The notes: a model not told the origin generated them from the letters alone. Positions 44,507 through 53,722 are shown, numbered from the stretch's first letter. The stretch is 64,000 nt of DNA from JBHICC01 sp046759385 (GCA_046759385.1 JBHICC010000010.1:1-64000); one strand, 5' to 3'. A program made the numbers and translations.

Positions 44507-44716
44507 ATGGCAACAGGAACAGTAAAGTGGTTTAACGCCAGCAAGGGGTATGGCTTTATCATCCCGAATGACGGCGGCTCCGAAGTCTTTGCACACTTTT
44601 CAGCGATCCAGATGGAAGGTTACAAAACTTTGAAGCAGGGGCAAACAGTGGAGTATGAAGTTCAGGACGGCCCAAAAGGACCCCAGGCTTCAAAGATTCA
44701 GCCGGTGAATGAATAG
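44507..44716 (+). CDS. cold-shock domain protein, CspD/CspA-like
   Basis: 69 residues. RNP1 and RNP2-type motifs KGYGFI and VFAHFSAI are intact and GTVKWFN is the typical start. The AGGGGG at 44495-44500 abuts an upstream ATG (44501), so the ATG at 44507, with proper spacing, is chosen. Position next to clpS matches the cspD locus, though the sequence does not distinguish CspD from other CSPs. A rho-independent terminator follows. Confidence 0.95.
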   Translation: MATGTVKWFNASKGYGFIIPNDGGSEVFAHFSAIQMEGYKTLKQGQTVEYEVQDGPKGPQASKIQPVNE

Positions 44717-44743
44717 GGCGCCCTTCGACCAATTCCTTGTTGT

Positions 44744-44774
44744 AAAACCCGGCGCAAGCCGGGTTTTTTCTTTT
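44744..44774 (+). terminator. rho-independent terminator after the cold-shock gene
   Basis: AACCCGGC (44746-44753), loop GCAA, GCCGGGTT (44758-44765) form a strong stem of eight base pairs, extendable by flanking A and T, followed by TTTTCTTTT. It lies 30 bp after the stop codon. Confidence 0.9.
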
Positions 44775-44812
44775 CTCAAGCGATCCGCTTGAGCGCAGTC
44801 GCATTGGGTAAG

Positions 44813-45955
44813 ATGGAACACGCGGAACAAAAGCACATTGTTGTAGGCCTGTCTGGAGGGGTCGATTCTTCTGTAGCTGCCTGGTTGCTGCAAAAACTGG
44901 GGCATCGGCTAACTGGGCTGTTTATGAAAAACTGGGAAGAAGATGACGACAACGGGTATTGTGCCGCGGAGGAAGACTACAAAGTGGCAGATGCTGTCTG
45001 CAAACGTCTGGATATTCCGCTTCGCGGCGTGAGCTTTGCGGCCGAATACTGGGACCAGGTTTTTAGCAGGTTCCTCGAAGACAGTGCCGCAGGACTAACC
45101 CCTAACCCGGATGTCTTATGCAACCGGGAGATCAAGTTCAAAGCATTCCTTGATTTCGCACTATCACTCGGTGCTGACCTGATCGCTACCGGCCACTACG
45201 CGCGAACCACCAAGGACGAAGAAGGGTACCGCTTATGGAAGGCTGTGGATGCCAACAAAGACCAAAGCTACTTTCTCTATGCCCTGGGGCAACGTGAGCT
45301 TGCAAAAACGCTATTTCCGCTTGCCGGCCTCGCCAAAACCGAGGTGCGGGCACTCGCCAGGCGAGCCGGGTTGCCAAACTACGACAAGAAAGATAGCACT
45401 GGCTTGTGTTTCATTGGCGAACGACCCTTCAAGGCCTTTCTGGCGCGTTTTCTCCCGCCAGAGCCTGGTGAGATTCGCACTGTTGATGGAGTAACCAAAG
45501 GGTGTCACGACGGGCTAATGTATTACACGCTCGGGCAACGCCACGGATTAGGCATTGGTGGACCGGGCGGTCCCTGGTACGTTGCGGCGAAAGACACGCG
45601 TCGTAATGTCCTCTACGTGGTCGAAGGCGACACGCATCCTTCGCTCTTTACTCAGCGCCTAGAGGCCGGTGATATTTCCTGGGTCGCCGGCGTCCCACCG
45701 AAACTGCCTTTTCACTGTCGTGCGAAAATCCGCTACCGCCAAGTCGAGCAGCCCTGCGTAATCGACGCAATCCCCCGGGGTCTCGGCGTCAGCTTTCAGC
45801 GCGCGCAGTGGGCGGCGACACCGGGCCAAGCGGTTGTGTTTTACTCGGATGACCTCTGTCTCGGTGGCGGGGTAATCACTCAGGTGACACCGTTGCGCGC
45901 GATAGAAGATCGGGATGTGGAACTCATCGGTACTACCGTGTCAGGCCATAGCTGA
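44813..45955 (+). CDS. mnmA: tRNA-specific 2-thiouridylase MnmA
   Basis: 380 residues from ATG 44813, which gives the family start; the frame opens at TTG 44789. PP-loop GLSGGVDSSVAAW, LFMKNWEEDDDNGYCAAEEDY, and the two catalytic cysteines in NPDVLCNREIKF and DSTGLCFIGER are intact. It thiolates wobble uridine 34 of tRNAs for Lys, Glu and Gln. It is followed by purB about 60 bp downstream, as in many gammaproteobacteria. Confidence 0.96.
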   Translation: MEHAEQKHIVVGLSGGVDSSVAAWLLQKLGHRLTGLFMKNWEEDDDNGYCAAEEDYKVADAVCKRLDIPLRGVSFAAEYWDQVFSRFLEDSAAGLTPNPDVLCNREIKFKAFLDFALSLGADLIATGHYARTTKDEEGYRLWKAVDANKDQSYFLYALGQRELAKTLFPLAGLAKTEVRALARRAGLPNYDKKDSTGLCFIGERPFKAFLARFLPPEPGEIRTVDGVTKGCHDGLMYYTLGQRHGLGIGGPGGPWYVAAKDTRRNVLYVVEGDTHPSLFTQRLEAGDISWVAGVPPKLPFHCRAKIRYRQVEQPCVIDAIPRGLGVSFQRAQWAATPGQAVVFYSDDLCLGGGVITQVTPLRAIEDRDVELIGTTVSGHS

Positions 45956-45998
45956 GGCTCAAAGTCACGACGCAAGCCGTGCAGGGTGCAAAATCTGG

Positions 45999-46011
45999 TA
46001 GTATTTTACTA
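45999..46011. promoter_or_regulatory. TAGTA-TTT-TACTA palindrome upstream of the HTH-PurB gene
   Basis: A 13-bp palindrome (TAGTA, central TTT, TACTA) ends 2 nt before the start codon at 46014. It is suitable as a binding site for a small HTH protein such as the domain encoded at the start of the gene, which would give autoregulation. This is inference from position and symmetry only. Confidence 0.4.
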
Positions 46012-46013
46012 GA

Positions 46014-47624
46014 ATGCCGCTCGTGAACGCGCCCTCTGTCAATAAGATCGTTCAGTTCCTTGAAACCCAGAAAGGCCGGCTTCCGCGCATCGCCAAGGAA
46101 GCGGGGCTTGGATTGGAGTGGTTGCGCAAGCTGGTGTCCGGCCAGATTCGCGATCCCGGCGCCAGCAAAATTGAAAAGCTCTGGGCCTACATGAACGGAC
46201 AGCCGGGCACCCAGGATGAAGAACAATATATACGGCTTACCGCACTGTCGCCGTTAGATGGACGCTACCGGCATAAGACCGAAGCCCTACGTGCACTCTT
46301 TAGCGAATCGGCGCTTATTCATCACCGCGTGCAGGTGGAGATCGAATGGTTGCGCGCCCTTGCGGTGAACCCACATATTGTCGAGATCATACAGTTCTCT
46401 CTAGATGCCGATGCGCAGCTCCAGCGGATAATCCGAGAATTTTCCGAGGACGACGCCGTTCGGATCAAGGAGATTGAACGGGAGATCAACCATGATGTTA
46501 AAGCAGTTGAATATTTCCTACGCGAGAAAGTGCGTGGTCACATTGAACTCGAGGGAGCCAGAGAATTCATTCATTTTGCTTGTACATCAGAGGACGTTAA
46601 TAACCTCGCATACGCGCTTATGTTGAAAGCAAGTAGGGACGAGATCCTCTTGCCCGACATGGATCGACTCATTGACAAGCTCAGCGAGCTAGCGGAGCGC
46701 TACGCAGACCAGCCAATGCTCGCGCATACTCACGGCCAACCCGCCTCTCCCACAACCTTGGGCAAAGAGATGGCTAATGTTGCCTTCCGCTTACAACGTC
46801 AACGCGAACAGACGGCCACCATTCAGATCATGGGCAAACTCAATGGCGCAGTCGGCAACTACAACGCCCACTGCGTCGCGTACCCCGACGTGGACTGGGC
46901 GGCAGAAACGAAGAAGTTTGTCGAGCGTTTAGGGCTGGTTCATAACCCATATACAACCCAAATCGAGCCCCATGACTATATCGCCGAGCTGTTCGATGCC
47001 ATCGCCCGGTTTAACACAGTATTGATTGACTTTAACCGTGATGTGTGGGGATACATCTCACTGGGGTACTTTAAACAGAAGCTGGTGGCCGGCGAGGTAG
47101 GGTCCTCGACGATGCCTCACAAGATCAATCCTATCGACTTCGAGAACTCCGAGGGCAATCTTGGGTTAGCGAATGCGTTGTTGGGTCATTTGACAGAAAA
47201 GCTTCCGGTAAGCCGCTGGCAGCGCGACCTTTCGGATTCAACTGTGTTGAGGAATATGGGGGTGGCCATTGGCTACTGTGTGCTCGCCTACGACGCCTGT
47301 CTGCAAGGTCTGAACAAGATCGAGGCCGATACCCATCGATTAGGCCGTGACCTGGACAACAACTGGGAGGTTCTGACGGAGGCAATCCAGACCATGCTGC
47401 GCCGTCACCACGTGGAAGATGCTTATGACAAGCTTAAGCGCTATGCGCGTGGCCGAAGCAGTATGAGCCGAGAGGCGATACACCGATTTGTTCAATCGCT
47501 CGACATCCCGGAGGATTCGAAGCGACGCCTGCTCGCCCTGCAACCGGCAACCTACATCGGTATCGCAGCGGCCTTGGCCAAAGCGGGGCGCAAGCCCGGC
47601 CAACCTCTAGACGACAGCGACTAG
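46014..47624 (+). CDS. purB: adenylosuccinate lyase with N-terminal HTH domain
   Basis: 536 residues. Residues 73-536 are a full PurB (TALSPLDGRY, AHTHGQPASPTTLGKE, and the signature loop GSSTMPHKINPIDFENSEGN), which acts twice in purine synthesis. Residues about 9-58 form a Cro/CI-like or phage-like HTH (VQFLETQKGRLPRIAKEAG, then LEWLRKLVSGQIRDPGASKIEKL), continuous in frame. Usual gammaproteobacterial PurB is about 456 residues and begins at the equivalent of residue 73. An ATG at 46191 could serve as an alternative internal start but has no good ribosome binding site. Confidence 0.92.
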   Translation: MPLVNAPSVNKIVQFLETQKGRLPRIAKEAGLGLEWLRKLVSGQIRDPGASKIEKLWAYMNGQPGTQDEEQYIRLTALSPLDGRYRHKTEALRALFSESALIHHRVQVEIEWLRALAVNPHIVEIIQFSLDADAQLQRIIREFSEDDAVRIKEIEREINHDVKAVEYFLREKVRGHIELEGAREFIHFACTSEDVNNLAYALMLKASRDEILLPDMDRLIDKLSELAERYADQPMLAHTHGQPASPTTLGKEMANVAFRLQRQREQTATIQIMGKLNGAVGNYNAHCVAYPDVDWAAETKKFVERLGLVHNPYTTQIEPHDYIAELFDAIARFNTVLIDFNRDVWGYISLGYFKQKLVAGEVGSSTMPHKINPIDFENSEGNLGLANALLGHLTEKLPVSRWQRDLSDSTVLRNMGVAIGYCVLAYDACLQGLNKIEADTHRLGRDLDNNWEVLTEAIQTMLRRHHVEDAYDKLKRYARGRSSMSREAIHRFVQSLDIPEDSKRRLLALQPATYIGIAAALAKAGRKPGQPLDDSD

Positions 47625-47636
47625 GCGGCGCTTTAG

Positions 47637-48215
47637 TCAGCGACGTTTGCGTCGTGCGGAGGCAGTTTTCTTTCTAGTTTTTTTCGCTGTTCGCGTCGCC
47701 GATTTTCTCTTACCCGCTGGACGCCGCCTCATTGCCGTGGAAGACTGTCGCCGACCTGATGCCTTCTTAGTATGTCGGGCACGTGCACGGCGCGCCGGCC
47801 GCGGTCGCCTACGGGCCCGCGCGGAGATTGACACTGCCGGCCTACCCGCCTGAAGCACTGAGAAGAATAGAACCAGGCCGATCGACAGATTGATCAGCAG
47901 CGTAAAAAAGGTCGCTGGCTTCTGCGGCATTCCGCCGCTAACAAAAATCTGAAAGATCATTACCAAACTAAGCAATGCCAGGACAATTATCGAAGCATGC
48001 ATGTGTGAATCGGTTGGGTTAAGCGCCGCAATGAAGAACAGCAGGGCGAACGCAAAGAAGGCAGCGCCAACGATCCCTGTTATCGCAGGATCGTAAGGTC
48101 CGTGGCTGAGCACGCTCTGCATGGTTTCCGGTCCCATGAATAAAGCCACTCCCCACAGCAGAGATACAGCTGCAGCAACGTATAGATAACGACTGAGGCT
48201 TGTATGCACCTTCAT
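47637..48215 (-). CDS. four-helix membrane protein with histone-like basic tail
   Basis: 192 residues; GGGAG 4 nt before the ATG. Four transmembrane segments (about 10-27, 43-65, 74-92, 102-121) make the first 125 residues. The remaining part from about 131 has roughly 30 Lys/Arg among 62 residues, with Ala, Ser, Thr, Pro and no acidic residues (ARARRRPRPARRARARH and KKTRKKTASARRKRR), similar to H1-like tails. I do not recognise the membrane domain with certainty. The tail should face the cytoplasm and could bind nucleic acid or ribosomes. Confidence 0.75.
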   Translation of the reverse strand: MKVHTSLSRYLYVAAAVSLLWGVALFMGPETMQSVLSHGPYDPAITGIVGAAFFAFALLFFIAALNPTDSHMHASIIVLALLSLVMIFQIFVSGGMPQKPATFFTLLINLSIGLVLFFSVLQAGRPAVSISARARRRPRPARRARARHTKKASGRRQSSTAMRRRPAGKRKSATRTAKKTRKKTASARRKRR

Positions 48216-48230
48216 GCTCCCTGGTTTCCC

Positions 48231-48264
48231 TAGCTATACTTATTAGTACAAGTAAGTATAGCTA
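48231..48264. promoter_or_regulatory. perfect 12-bp inverted repeat in a divergent promoter region
   Basis: TAGCTATACTTA (48231-48242) and TAAGTATAGCTA (48253-48264) are perfectly complementary arms around a 10-nt loop. Each arm contains TATACT, a plausible -10 element, facing right in the first arm and left in the second. It lies 15 bp upstream of the membrane-protein start and 38 bp before the DUF7931-like gene. Operator for a dimeric regulator is the likely role. Confidence 0.55.
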
Positions 48265-48302
48265 CGCAATCTTATTCGCAATAGCGCCAACACATGTAGT
48301 CA

Positions 48303-48815
48303 ATGGAAGACGAAGGGCACCCTTCATCCGCCGCGAGCTCCGAACGATTACACCTGCACACGCGTACAGAAGTTCAGGACCTAGTGGCTCACTTGCTGAA
48401 ACAAGCCAAGCGCAGGATCTGCGTGTTCGCGCCTATGCTTCCGCCTGACCTTTTCAATTCCGTGCAGAATGCAAAGGCATTGGCTCACTTCGCTGCTACC
48501 CATCGCAGCAATCGTGCTTTATTCCTTGTGGAAGACGGGGAGAAATCGGTCCAGCACAACGGTCGCGTCGTTGAGATGTGCCGCCGACTGAGCGATTTCA
48601 TCGAGATGCGTCGGATCGTTGAAGAAGAAATAGGCTTACAACAGCTTTGGGTGATCGTAGACGATAGTTCGTACCTGCATCAGCGACACCTAGATAAACA
48701 GGACTACATTGCCCGATTCGAAGCGAAGAGCGAGGCGCGATCATTGCTAGATCAGTTCGAGCGTCTTTGGGAACGTAGCCAACCGATCCATGAGATCCAT
48801 CCGCTCGGCTTGTGA
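48303..48815 (+). CDS. DUF7931-like protein
   Basis: 170 residues. The pattern HLHTRTEVQDLVAHLLKQAKRRICVFAPMLPPDLFNSVQNAKALAHFA, then RALFLVEDGEKSVQHNGRVVEMCRRLSDFIEMRRI and a C-terminal FEAKSEARSLLDQFERLWERSQPIHE matches the phospholipase-D-like DUF7931 domain, which elsewhere is also fused to GNAT domains. The HKD catalytic motif is not seen, so enzymatic activity is doubtful. It is followed by the NlpC/P60 gene 19 bp later. Confidence 0.7.
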   Translation: MEDEGHPSSAASSERLHLHTRTEVQDLVAHLLKQAKRRICVFAPMLPPDLFNSVQNAKALAHFAATHRSNRALFLVEDGEKSVQHNGRVVEMCRRLSDFIEMRRIVEEEIGLQQLWVIVDDSSYLHQRHLDKQDYIARFEAKSEARSLLDQFERLWERSQPIHEIHPLGL

Positions 48816-48834
48816 CGGAAATGGATCAAAGGTG

Positions 48835-49305
48835 ATGCTGCGACCCTCGGTTATCGTTTGGCTCGTACTTGTGAGTGGATTGGTTGTCGCGTGCGCACAC
48901 CGCCCGCCGCAGACTCGATCCCAAGAGGTCGACGTCAGCACGGCAGCTGCCCGCTACGCATTCAAATTAGTCGGGGCGCCCTATCGGTATGGAGGCGCTA
49001 CGCCACAAGGATTCGACTGTAGCGGTCTGGTTCATTACAGCTTCGGGCGCGCCGGTGTCATCGTACCGCGCACGACACGTGAACAACGTCGGAGCTCACG
49101 ACGCTTGTCAGACGCGCGCGTCCGACCCGGTGATTTGTTGTTCTTTACCCAAAACGGAAAGCGAGCGTCGCATGTTGGTCTTTACATTGGCGATAACCAA
49201 TTCGTTCACGCACCGTCGACGGGAAAGAGCGTGCATGTCTCTAGGTTGGATAACGCCTACTGGCGTCGCCATTTCGTCGAAGCAAGACGCTTCGAGCTTG
49301 ACTAA
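48835..49305 (+). CDS. NlpC/P60 family lipoprotein, putative cell-wall endopeptidase
   Basis: 156 residues from ATG 48835. Lipobox VVAC gives lipid-modified Cys20. The NlpC/P60 domain (about 35-155) has the catalytic cysteine in QGFDCSGLVHYSF (Cys62) and His in ASHVGLYIGDNQFVHA (His113, then His125). Such lipoproteins (Spr/MepS-like) cleave peptidoglycan crosslinks or stem peptides. The small size and one domain are usual. Confidence 0.92.
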   Translation: MLRPSVIVWLVLVSGLVVACAHRPPQTRSQEVDVSTAAARYAFKLVGAPYRYGGATPQGFDCSGLVHYSFGRAGVIVPRTTREQRRSSRRLSDARVRPGDLLFFTQNGKRASHVGLYIGDNQFVHAPSTGKSVHVSRLDNAYWRRHFVEARRFELD

Positions 49306-49550
49306 AGTCGATTAGAGCTGCCGACGCGCATCGCACGTCGATTTCACTAACCTTTAGGCTACGCACCCGCACGCGCGTCATCTGAACAATTCGACAATAA
49401 GTTTTTTTCAGTGTCGCGCTATGTTATTGCTTGTCGATAATTAATCGAAAGGAGCAACGCATAACTGTATCGATGACGAATCAGTTTACAGTGCCAACGC
49501 AAACGTAGGCCTCAGTTGCAACGGCTTTTTAAACAGCGTAGCCTAACAGC

Positions 49551-52439
49551 ATGACTCAAGTACCCCCTTCAATCTCGAAAGAACTCTCTGATCGATCCTA
49601 CCTCTTCAGTGAGAATGCCTACTACATCGAGGACCTCTACGCGCGCTACCTACAAGCCCCCGATTCGGTCGGTGAGCCTTGGCGAAGCTATTTCGACGCG
49701 ATGCAGGACGGGCCCCATAGCCGTGTACGAGAGGCAGTAGCGGCTGCCACACGCGCGACACCATTCACGCAGCCACCTAAACTGAGGACGGCCGGCGCAC
49801 CATATTCCGCAACGGATCACAAACAGGTGTCAGTCCTGCGGCTGATCAACGTGTATCGCGTCCGTGGGCATCAACAGGCGGATATCGATCCGCTAATGCT
49901 GACCCCGCGCCCGGCCGTGAACGATCTTGATCCCGCATTTCACAACCTGAACGAAGCTGACATGGATACGGCATTCTATACCGGGCCATTCGCGCTCGGC
50001 CCCCAATATCGCGAAGTCGGCGCGCGGTCGCTGGGCATGTCGGATCAGTTGCCCTTGCGGAAGATTATCGAGCTCGCCCGCAGAATCTACTGCGGACACA
50101 TCGGCAGTGAGTACATGTACATTACCGACACCGAGCAAAAACGCTGGATCCAGGACCGCCTCGAACAGAGTCTCGGCAAGCCGGAGTTTCCTGCTGACGC
50201 TCGCCGGCGAATCCTCGAACGCATAACCGCCGCCGAGGGGCTAGAGAAATATCTGCACGCAAAGTATGTCGGACAGAAACGATTCTCGCTCGAAGGAGCC
50301 GAAAGCCTGATTCCGCTGTTGGATGAGTTGGTTCAACACGCCGGCAGCGCTCGCATCGAGGAGATCGTCTTGGGTATGGCCCATCGAGGCCGCCTCAATG
50401 TTCTGGTGAATATCTTGGGCAAGTCACCGAAAGACTTGTTCCTCGAGTTCGAAGGGAAGCACGACTCCGGCAGCGAAAACGGCTCGGGCGACGTCAAGTA
50501 TCATCAGGGCTTCTCCTCTGACATCGCTACGCCGGGGAGCCCCGTACATCTGGCACTCGCGTTTAACCCTTCGCACCTCGAGGCGGTAAACCCGGTGGTC
50601 GAGGGTTCCGTGAGAGCACGCCAGGATCGACGCCACGATCGTGAAGGTAACCAGGTTCTACCGGTACTGATTCATGGGGACGCCGCGTTTGCGGGGCAAG
50701 GCGTGATCATGGAGACCTTCAATATGTCCCAGGCACGCGGTTATCGCACCGGCGGCACCGTACACATAGTGGTTAACAATCAGATCGGTTTTACGACCAG
50801 CCACCCGCTCGATTCGCGTTCTACTTTGTATTGCACCGAGGTCGCGAAGATGGTGCAGGCACCGATCTTTCACGTAAATGGTGATGACCCCGAAGCAGTC
50901 GTATTTGTCACGCAGTTGGCGCTCGACTTCCGCATGCAATTCAAGAAAGATGTGGTGATCGATCTTATCAGCTACCGCCGACTCGGCCATAACGAGGCCG
51001 ACGAGCCCGCAGTGACGCAGCCGATGATGTACAAGAAGATCAAGGCACATCCGACCGTACGGCAAATCTACGCTGACCGTGTCATAAGGGAAAGCGTGGT
51101 CACTCAAGCTGAGGCAGATCAGCTAGTAAGCGACTACCGCGACGCGCTTGATCAGGGTCGTCTCGTTGCCCGCGAGATTCTGACTGAGACGCATAATAAG
51201 TACGAGGTCGACTGGACCCCTTACAAAAACGTGAAGTGGACATACACGGTTGATACCACGGTGTCGATCGAGACCTTGCGGGCGCTAGCCGATAACCTCA
51301 ACCAAGTTCCCCAGGGGTTTGAGCTACACCCGCGAGTCGTCAAGATTCTAGAGGACCGCCGCAATATGGCCCTTGGCGCGCGTCCGATCGACTGGGGCTT
51401 CGCCGAGATCATTGCCTACGCCACACTCCTGCGCGATGGCCACCCTGTGCGGGTTTCTGGTCAGGACTCGGGCAGAGGAACGTTCTTCCACCGCCACGCT
51501 GTATTGCACAACCAAAAAGACGGGAGCAGCGAGGTGCCGCTGCGTCGCATCGGTGATGTTCAGGCGAACTTTCTGGTTATCGACTCGCTACTGTCGGAGG
51601 AAGCGGTGCTTGGGTTCGAATACGGTTATGCCACGGCTGAACCAAACGCATTGGTGATATGGGAGGCACAGTTCGGCGACTTCGCTAACGGCGCCCAGGT
51701 AATCATCGATCAGTTCATCAGCAGCGGCGGAGTCAAATGGGGTCGGTTGTCCGGCCTGACGTTGTTCTTGCCGCATGGCTATGAGGGACAAGGCCCCGAG
51801 CACTCCTCCGCCCGGCTCGAGCGCTTCATGCAACTGTGTGCAGAGCACAACATTCAAGTGTGCGTGCCGACAACACCGGCGCAGATGTTTCACCTGCTAC
51901 GGCGCCAAGTGCTACGCCCGTTCCGCCGCCCGTTGATTGTGATGACTCCCAAGAGCCTGTTGCGCCACAAGCTATCCACATCGCCGCTCGAGTACTTATC
52001 GCATGGCGAGTTTCGGACCATTATCGGTGAAGTCGATCCACTCGAGGCCAAAGAGATTGCGCGCGCCGTCCTTTGCAGTGGCAAGGTTTATTATGATCTG
52101 CTCGAAGCTCGACGAGCGCGTCAGATAAATCACATTGCCATTGTGCGTGTGGAACAGCTACATCCGTTTCCGCGCGAACAGCTGGCCGCCGAACTGAAAC
52201 GCTATACACAGGCAAAAGAGATCGTATGGTGCCAGGAGGAACCGCAGAATCAGGGCGCCTGGTATCAGATCCAACATCATTTGCGCGCTTGCCTGCTCGC
52301 AGGACAGGCCCTGCGCTATGCTGGGCGCCAAGCTTATGCCTCGCCGGCAGTCGGTTACTTCAGCCTGCATGTGGAACAACAAGCTGCACTTGTTAACGAC
52401 GCCCTCAGTGATGTACTGAAGCTTAAACGCCCCGCTTGA
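49551..52439 (+). CDS. sucA: 2-oxoglutarate dehydrogenase E1 component
   Basis: 962 residues (E. coli 933). The N-terminal E2-binding segment SYLFSENAYYIEDLYARYLQAPDSVGEPWRSYFD, the thiamine-diphosphate domain (GMAHRGRLNVLVNILGKSP, HGDAAFAGQGVIMETFNMSQ), and the C-terminal transketolase-like portion (SGQDSGRGTFFHRHAVLHNQ, EEPQNQGAWYQIQHHL) are all present. It decarboxylates 2-oxoglutarate in the TCA cycle. A 245-bp gap lies upstream with GGAGC about 90 nt before the start and no obvious operator. sucB follows 23 bp later. Confidence 0.97.
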   Translation: MTQVPPSISKELSDRSYLFSENAYYIEDLYARYLQAPDSVGEPWRSYFDAMQDGPHSRVREAVAAATRATPFTQPPKLRTAGAPYSATDHKQVSVLRLINVYRVRGHQQADIDPLMLTPRPAVNDLDPAFHNLNEADMDTAFYTGPFALGPQYREVGARSLGMSDQLPLRKIIELARRIYCGHIGSEYMYITDTEQKRWIQDRLEQSLGKPEFPADARRRILERITAAEGLEKYLHAKYVGQKRFSLEGAESLIPLLDELVQHAGSARIEEIVLGMAHRGRLNVLVNILGKSPKDLFLEFEGKHDSGSENGSGDVKYHQGFSSDIATPGSPVHLALAFNPSHLEAVNPVVEGSVRARQDRRHDREGNQVLPVLIHGDAAFAGQGVIMETFNMSQARGYRTGGTVHIVVNNQIGFTTSHPLDSRSTLYCTEVAKMVQAPIFHVNGDDPEAVVFVTQLALDFRMQFKKDVVIDLISYRRLGHNEADEPAVTQPMMYKKIKAHPTVRQIYADRVIRESVVTQAEADQLVSDYRDALDQGRLVAREILTETHNKYEVDWTPYKNVKWTYTVDTTVSIETLRALADNLNQVPQGFELHPRVVKILEDRRNMALGARPIDWGFAEIIAYATLLRDGHPVRVSGQDSGRGTFFHRHAVLHNQKDGSSEVPLRRIGDVQANFLVIDSLLSEEAVLGFEYGYATAEPNALVIWEAQFGDFANGAQVIIDQFISSGGVKWGRLSGLTLFLPHGYEGQGPEHSSARLERFMQLCAEHNIQVCVPTTPAQMFHLLRRQVLRPFRRPLIVMTPKSLLRHKLSTSPLEYLSHGEFRTIIGEVDPLEAKEIARAVLCSGKVYYDLLEARRARQINHIAIVRVEQLHPFPREQLAAELKRYTQAKEIVWCQEEPQNQGAWYQIQHHLRACLLAGQALRYAGRQAYASPAVGYFSLHVEQQAALVNDALSDVLKLKRPA

Positions 52440-52462
52440 ATAAAAGGACCTAAGAAGGATAG

Positions 52463-53722
52463 ATGCGCGTCGAAGTAAAGTCTCCTACTCTGCCCGAATC
52501 CGTCACCGAAGCGACTCTCCTTAGTTGGCACAAACAAGCTGGGGAGAACGTGACCCGCGACGAGAACCTGGTCGACATCGAGACGGAAAAGGTCGTGCTC
52601 GAGGTACCAGCACCTCAGAATGGTGTCCTCGCCGAGGTACTCAAGCGCGATGGCGACGTTGTCGGCAGCGACGAGCCGATCGCAATCATCGACACTGGCG
52701 CGGTTGAGACGACCGCACCTGCCGCCGAAACGAAGCCCACTGGCGTCCCACCAATACCTGGTGGCACGCCTGTCGCCGCGGGTACGGTTGAGCGAGCCCA
52801 GAACGCGATAGCGGAACCGCGCTTGAGCCCCGCGGTGCGCCGCTTGCTGGCGGAACACGATCTGCAGGCCAGCGAAATCACCGCTACCGGTCGGGGTGGA
52901 CGACTCACGAAAGAGGACGTGCTTAGCTTCGTGCGCCAGCGAGACACGGGAGCAGCCGATGCTCGGATAGCCGCGCCCGAAGTAAGTACACCACGAATTC
53001 AGCAGCGGGCGCTAGTGAGAGATCGCCAACAGCGGCGCGTGCCCATGACGCGGCTGCGGGCGACTATCGCGGAGCGCCTGCTTCATGCCCAGCACTCCGC
53101 GGCCCTGCTTACGACCTTCAACGAGGTCAACATGCAAGCGGTGATGGATTTGCGGCGTAAGTACCGTGACTCTTTCGATAAGGAGTATGGGGTGCGACTC
53201 GGGTTCATGTCGTTCTTTGTTAAGGCTAGCGTACAGGCGTTACGTCAATTCCCAGTCATCAACGCGTCGATCGACGACAAAGACATCGTTTATCACGAAT
53301 ACTATGACATTGGCATCGCCGTTGCTGGGTCTCGAGGGCTTGTGGTGCCCGTCTTGAGGAATGCGGATCAACAGAGCTTTGCCGAAATCGAGTCGCGCAT
53401 CTCGGAGTTCGGCCAGAAAGCTAGTGATGGCAGCCTCAGTATGGATGAGTTGACAGGTGGCACGTTCACCATCACCAACGGCGGAGTATTTGGCTCACTC
53501 GTATCGACCCCGCTTGTGAACCCGCCGCAGAGTGCCATCCTGGGCATGCACAAAATACAACAGCGCCCGATCGCAGAAGACAACGAAGTGCGCATCCGAC
53601 CGATGATGTACTTGGCGCTTACTTATGACCACCGTGTTATCGACGGCCGCGAGGCCGTGCAGTTTGTCGTGACCATCAAGGACGCGTTGGAGGACCCCAC
53701 GCGCTTGTTGCTGCAAGTCTAG
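52463..53722 (+). CDS. sucB: dihydrolipoamide succinyltransferase (E2)
   Basis: 419 residues. One N-terminal lipoyl domain with the lipoyl lysine in DIETEKVVLEV, a flexible Ala/Pro linker, a peripheral-subunit-binding domain (LSPAVRRLLAEHDLQASEITATGRGGRLTKEDV) and the catalytic domain ending in DHRVIDGREAVQFV. It is the core of the 2-oxoglutarate dehydrogenase complex. In many relatives lpdA (E3) follows; here it does not, and the recombinase element begins instead. Confidence 0.97.
   Translation: MRVEVKSPTLPESVTEATLLSWHKQAGENVTRDENLVDIETEKVVLEVPAPQNGVLAEVLKRDGDVVGSDEPIAIIDTGAVETTAPAAETKPTGVPPIPGGTPVAAGTVERAQNAIAEPRLSPAVRRLLAEHDLQASEITATGRGGRLTKEDVLSFVRQRDTGAADARIAAPEVSTPRIQQRALVRDRQQRRVPMTRLRATIAERLLHAQHSAALLTTFNEVNMQAVMDLRRKYRDSFDKEYGVRLGFMSFFVKASVQALRQFPVINASIDDKDIVYHEYYDIGIAVAGSRGLVVPVLRNADQQSFAEIESRISEFGQKASDGSLSMDELTGGTFTITNGGVFGSLVSTPLVNPPQSAILGMHKIQQRPIAEDNEVRIRPMMYLALTYDHRVIDGREAVQFVVTIKDALEDPTRLLLQV

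Noticed and set aside
49306..49550. Short leader peptide (11 codons from ATG 49474) before sucA
   Set aside because: Very short, with poor ribosome binding site spacing and no attenuator-like structure.
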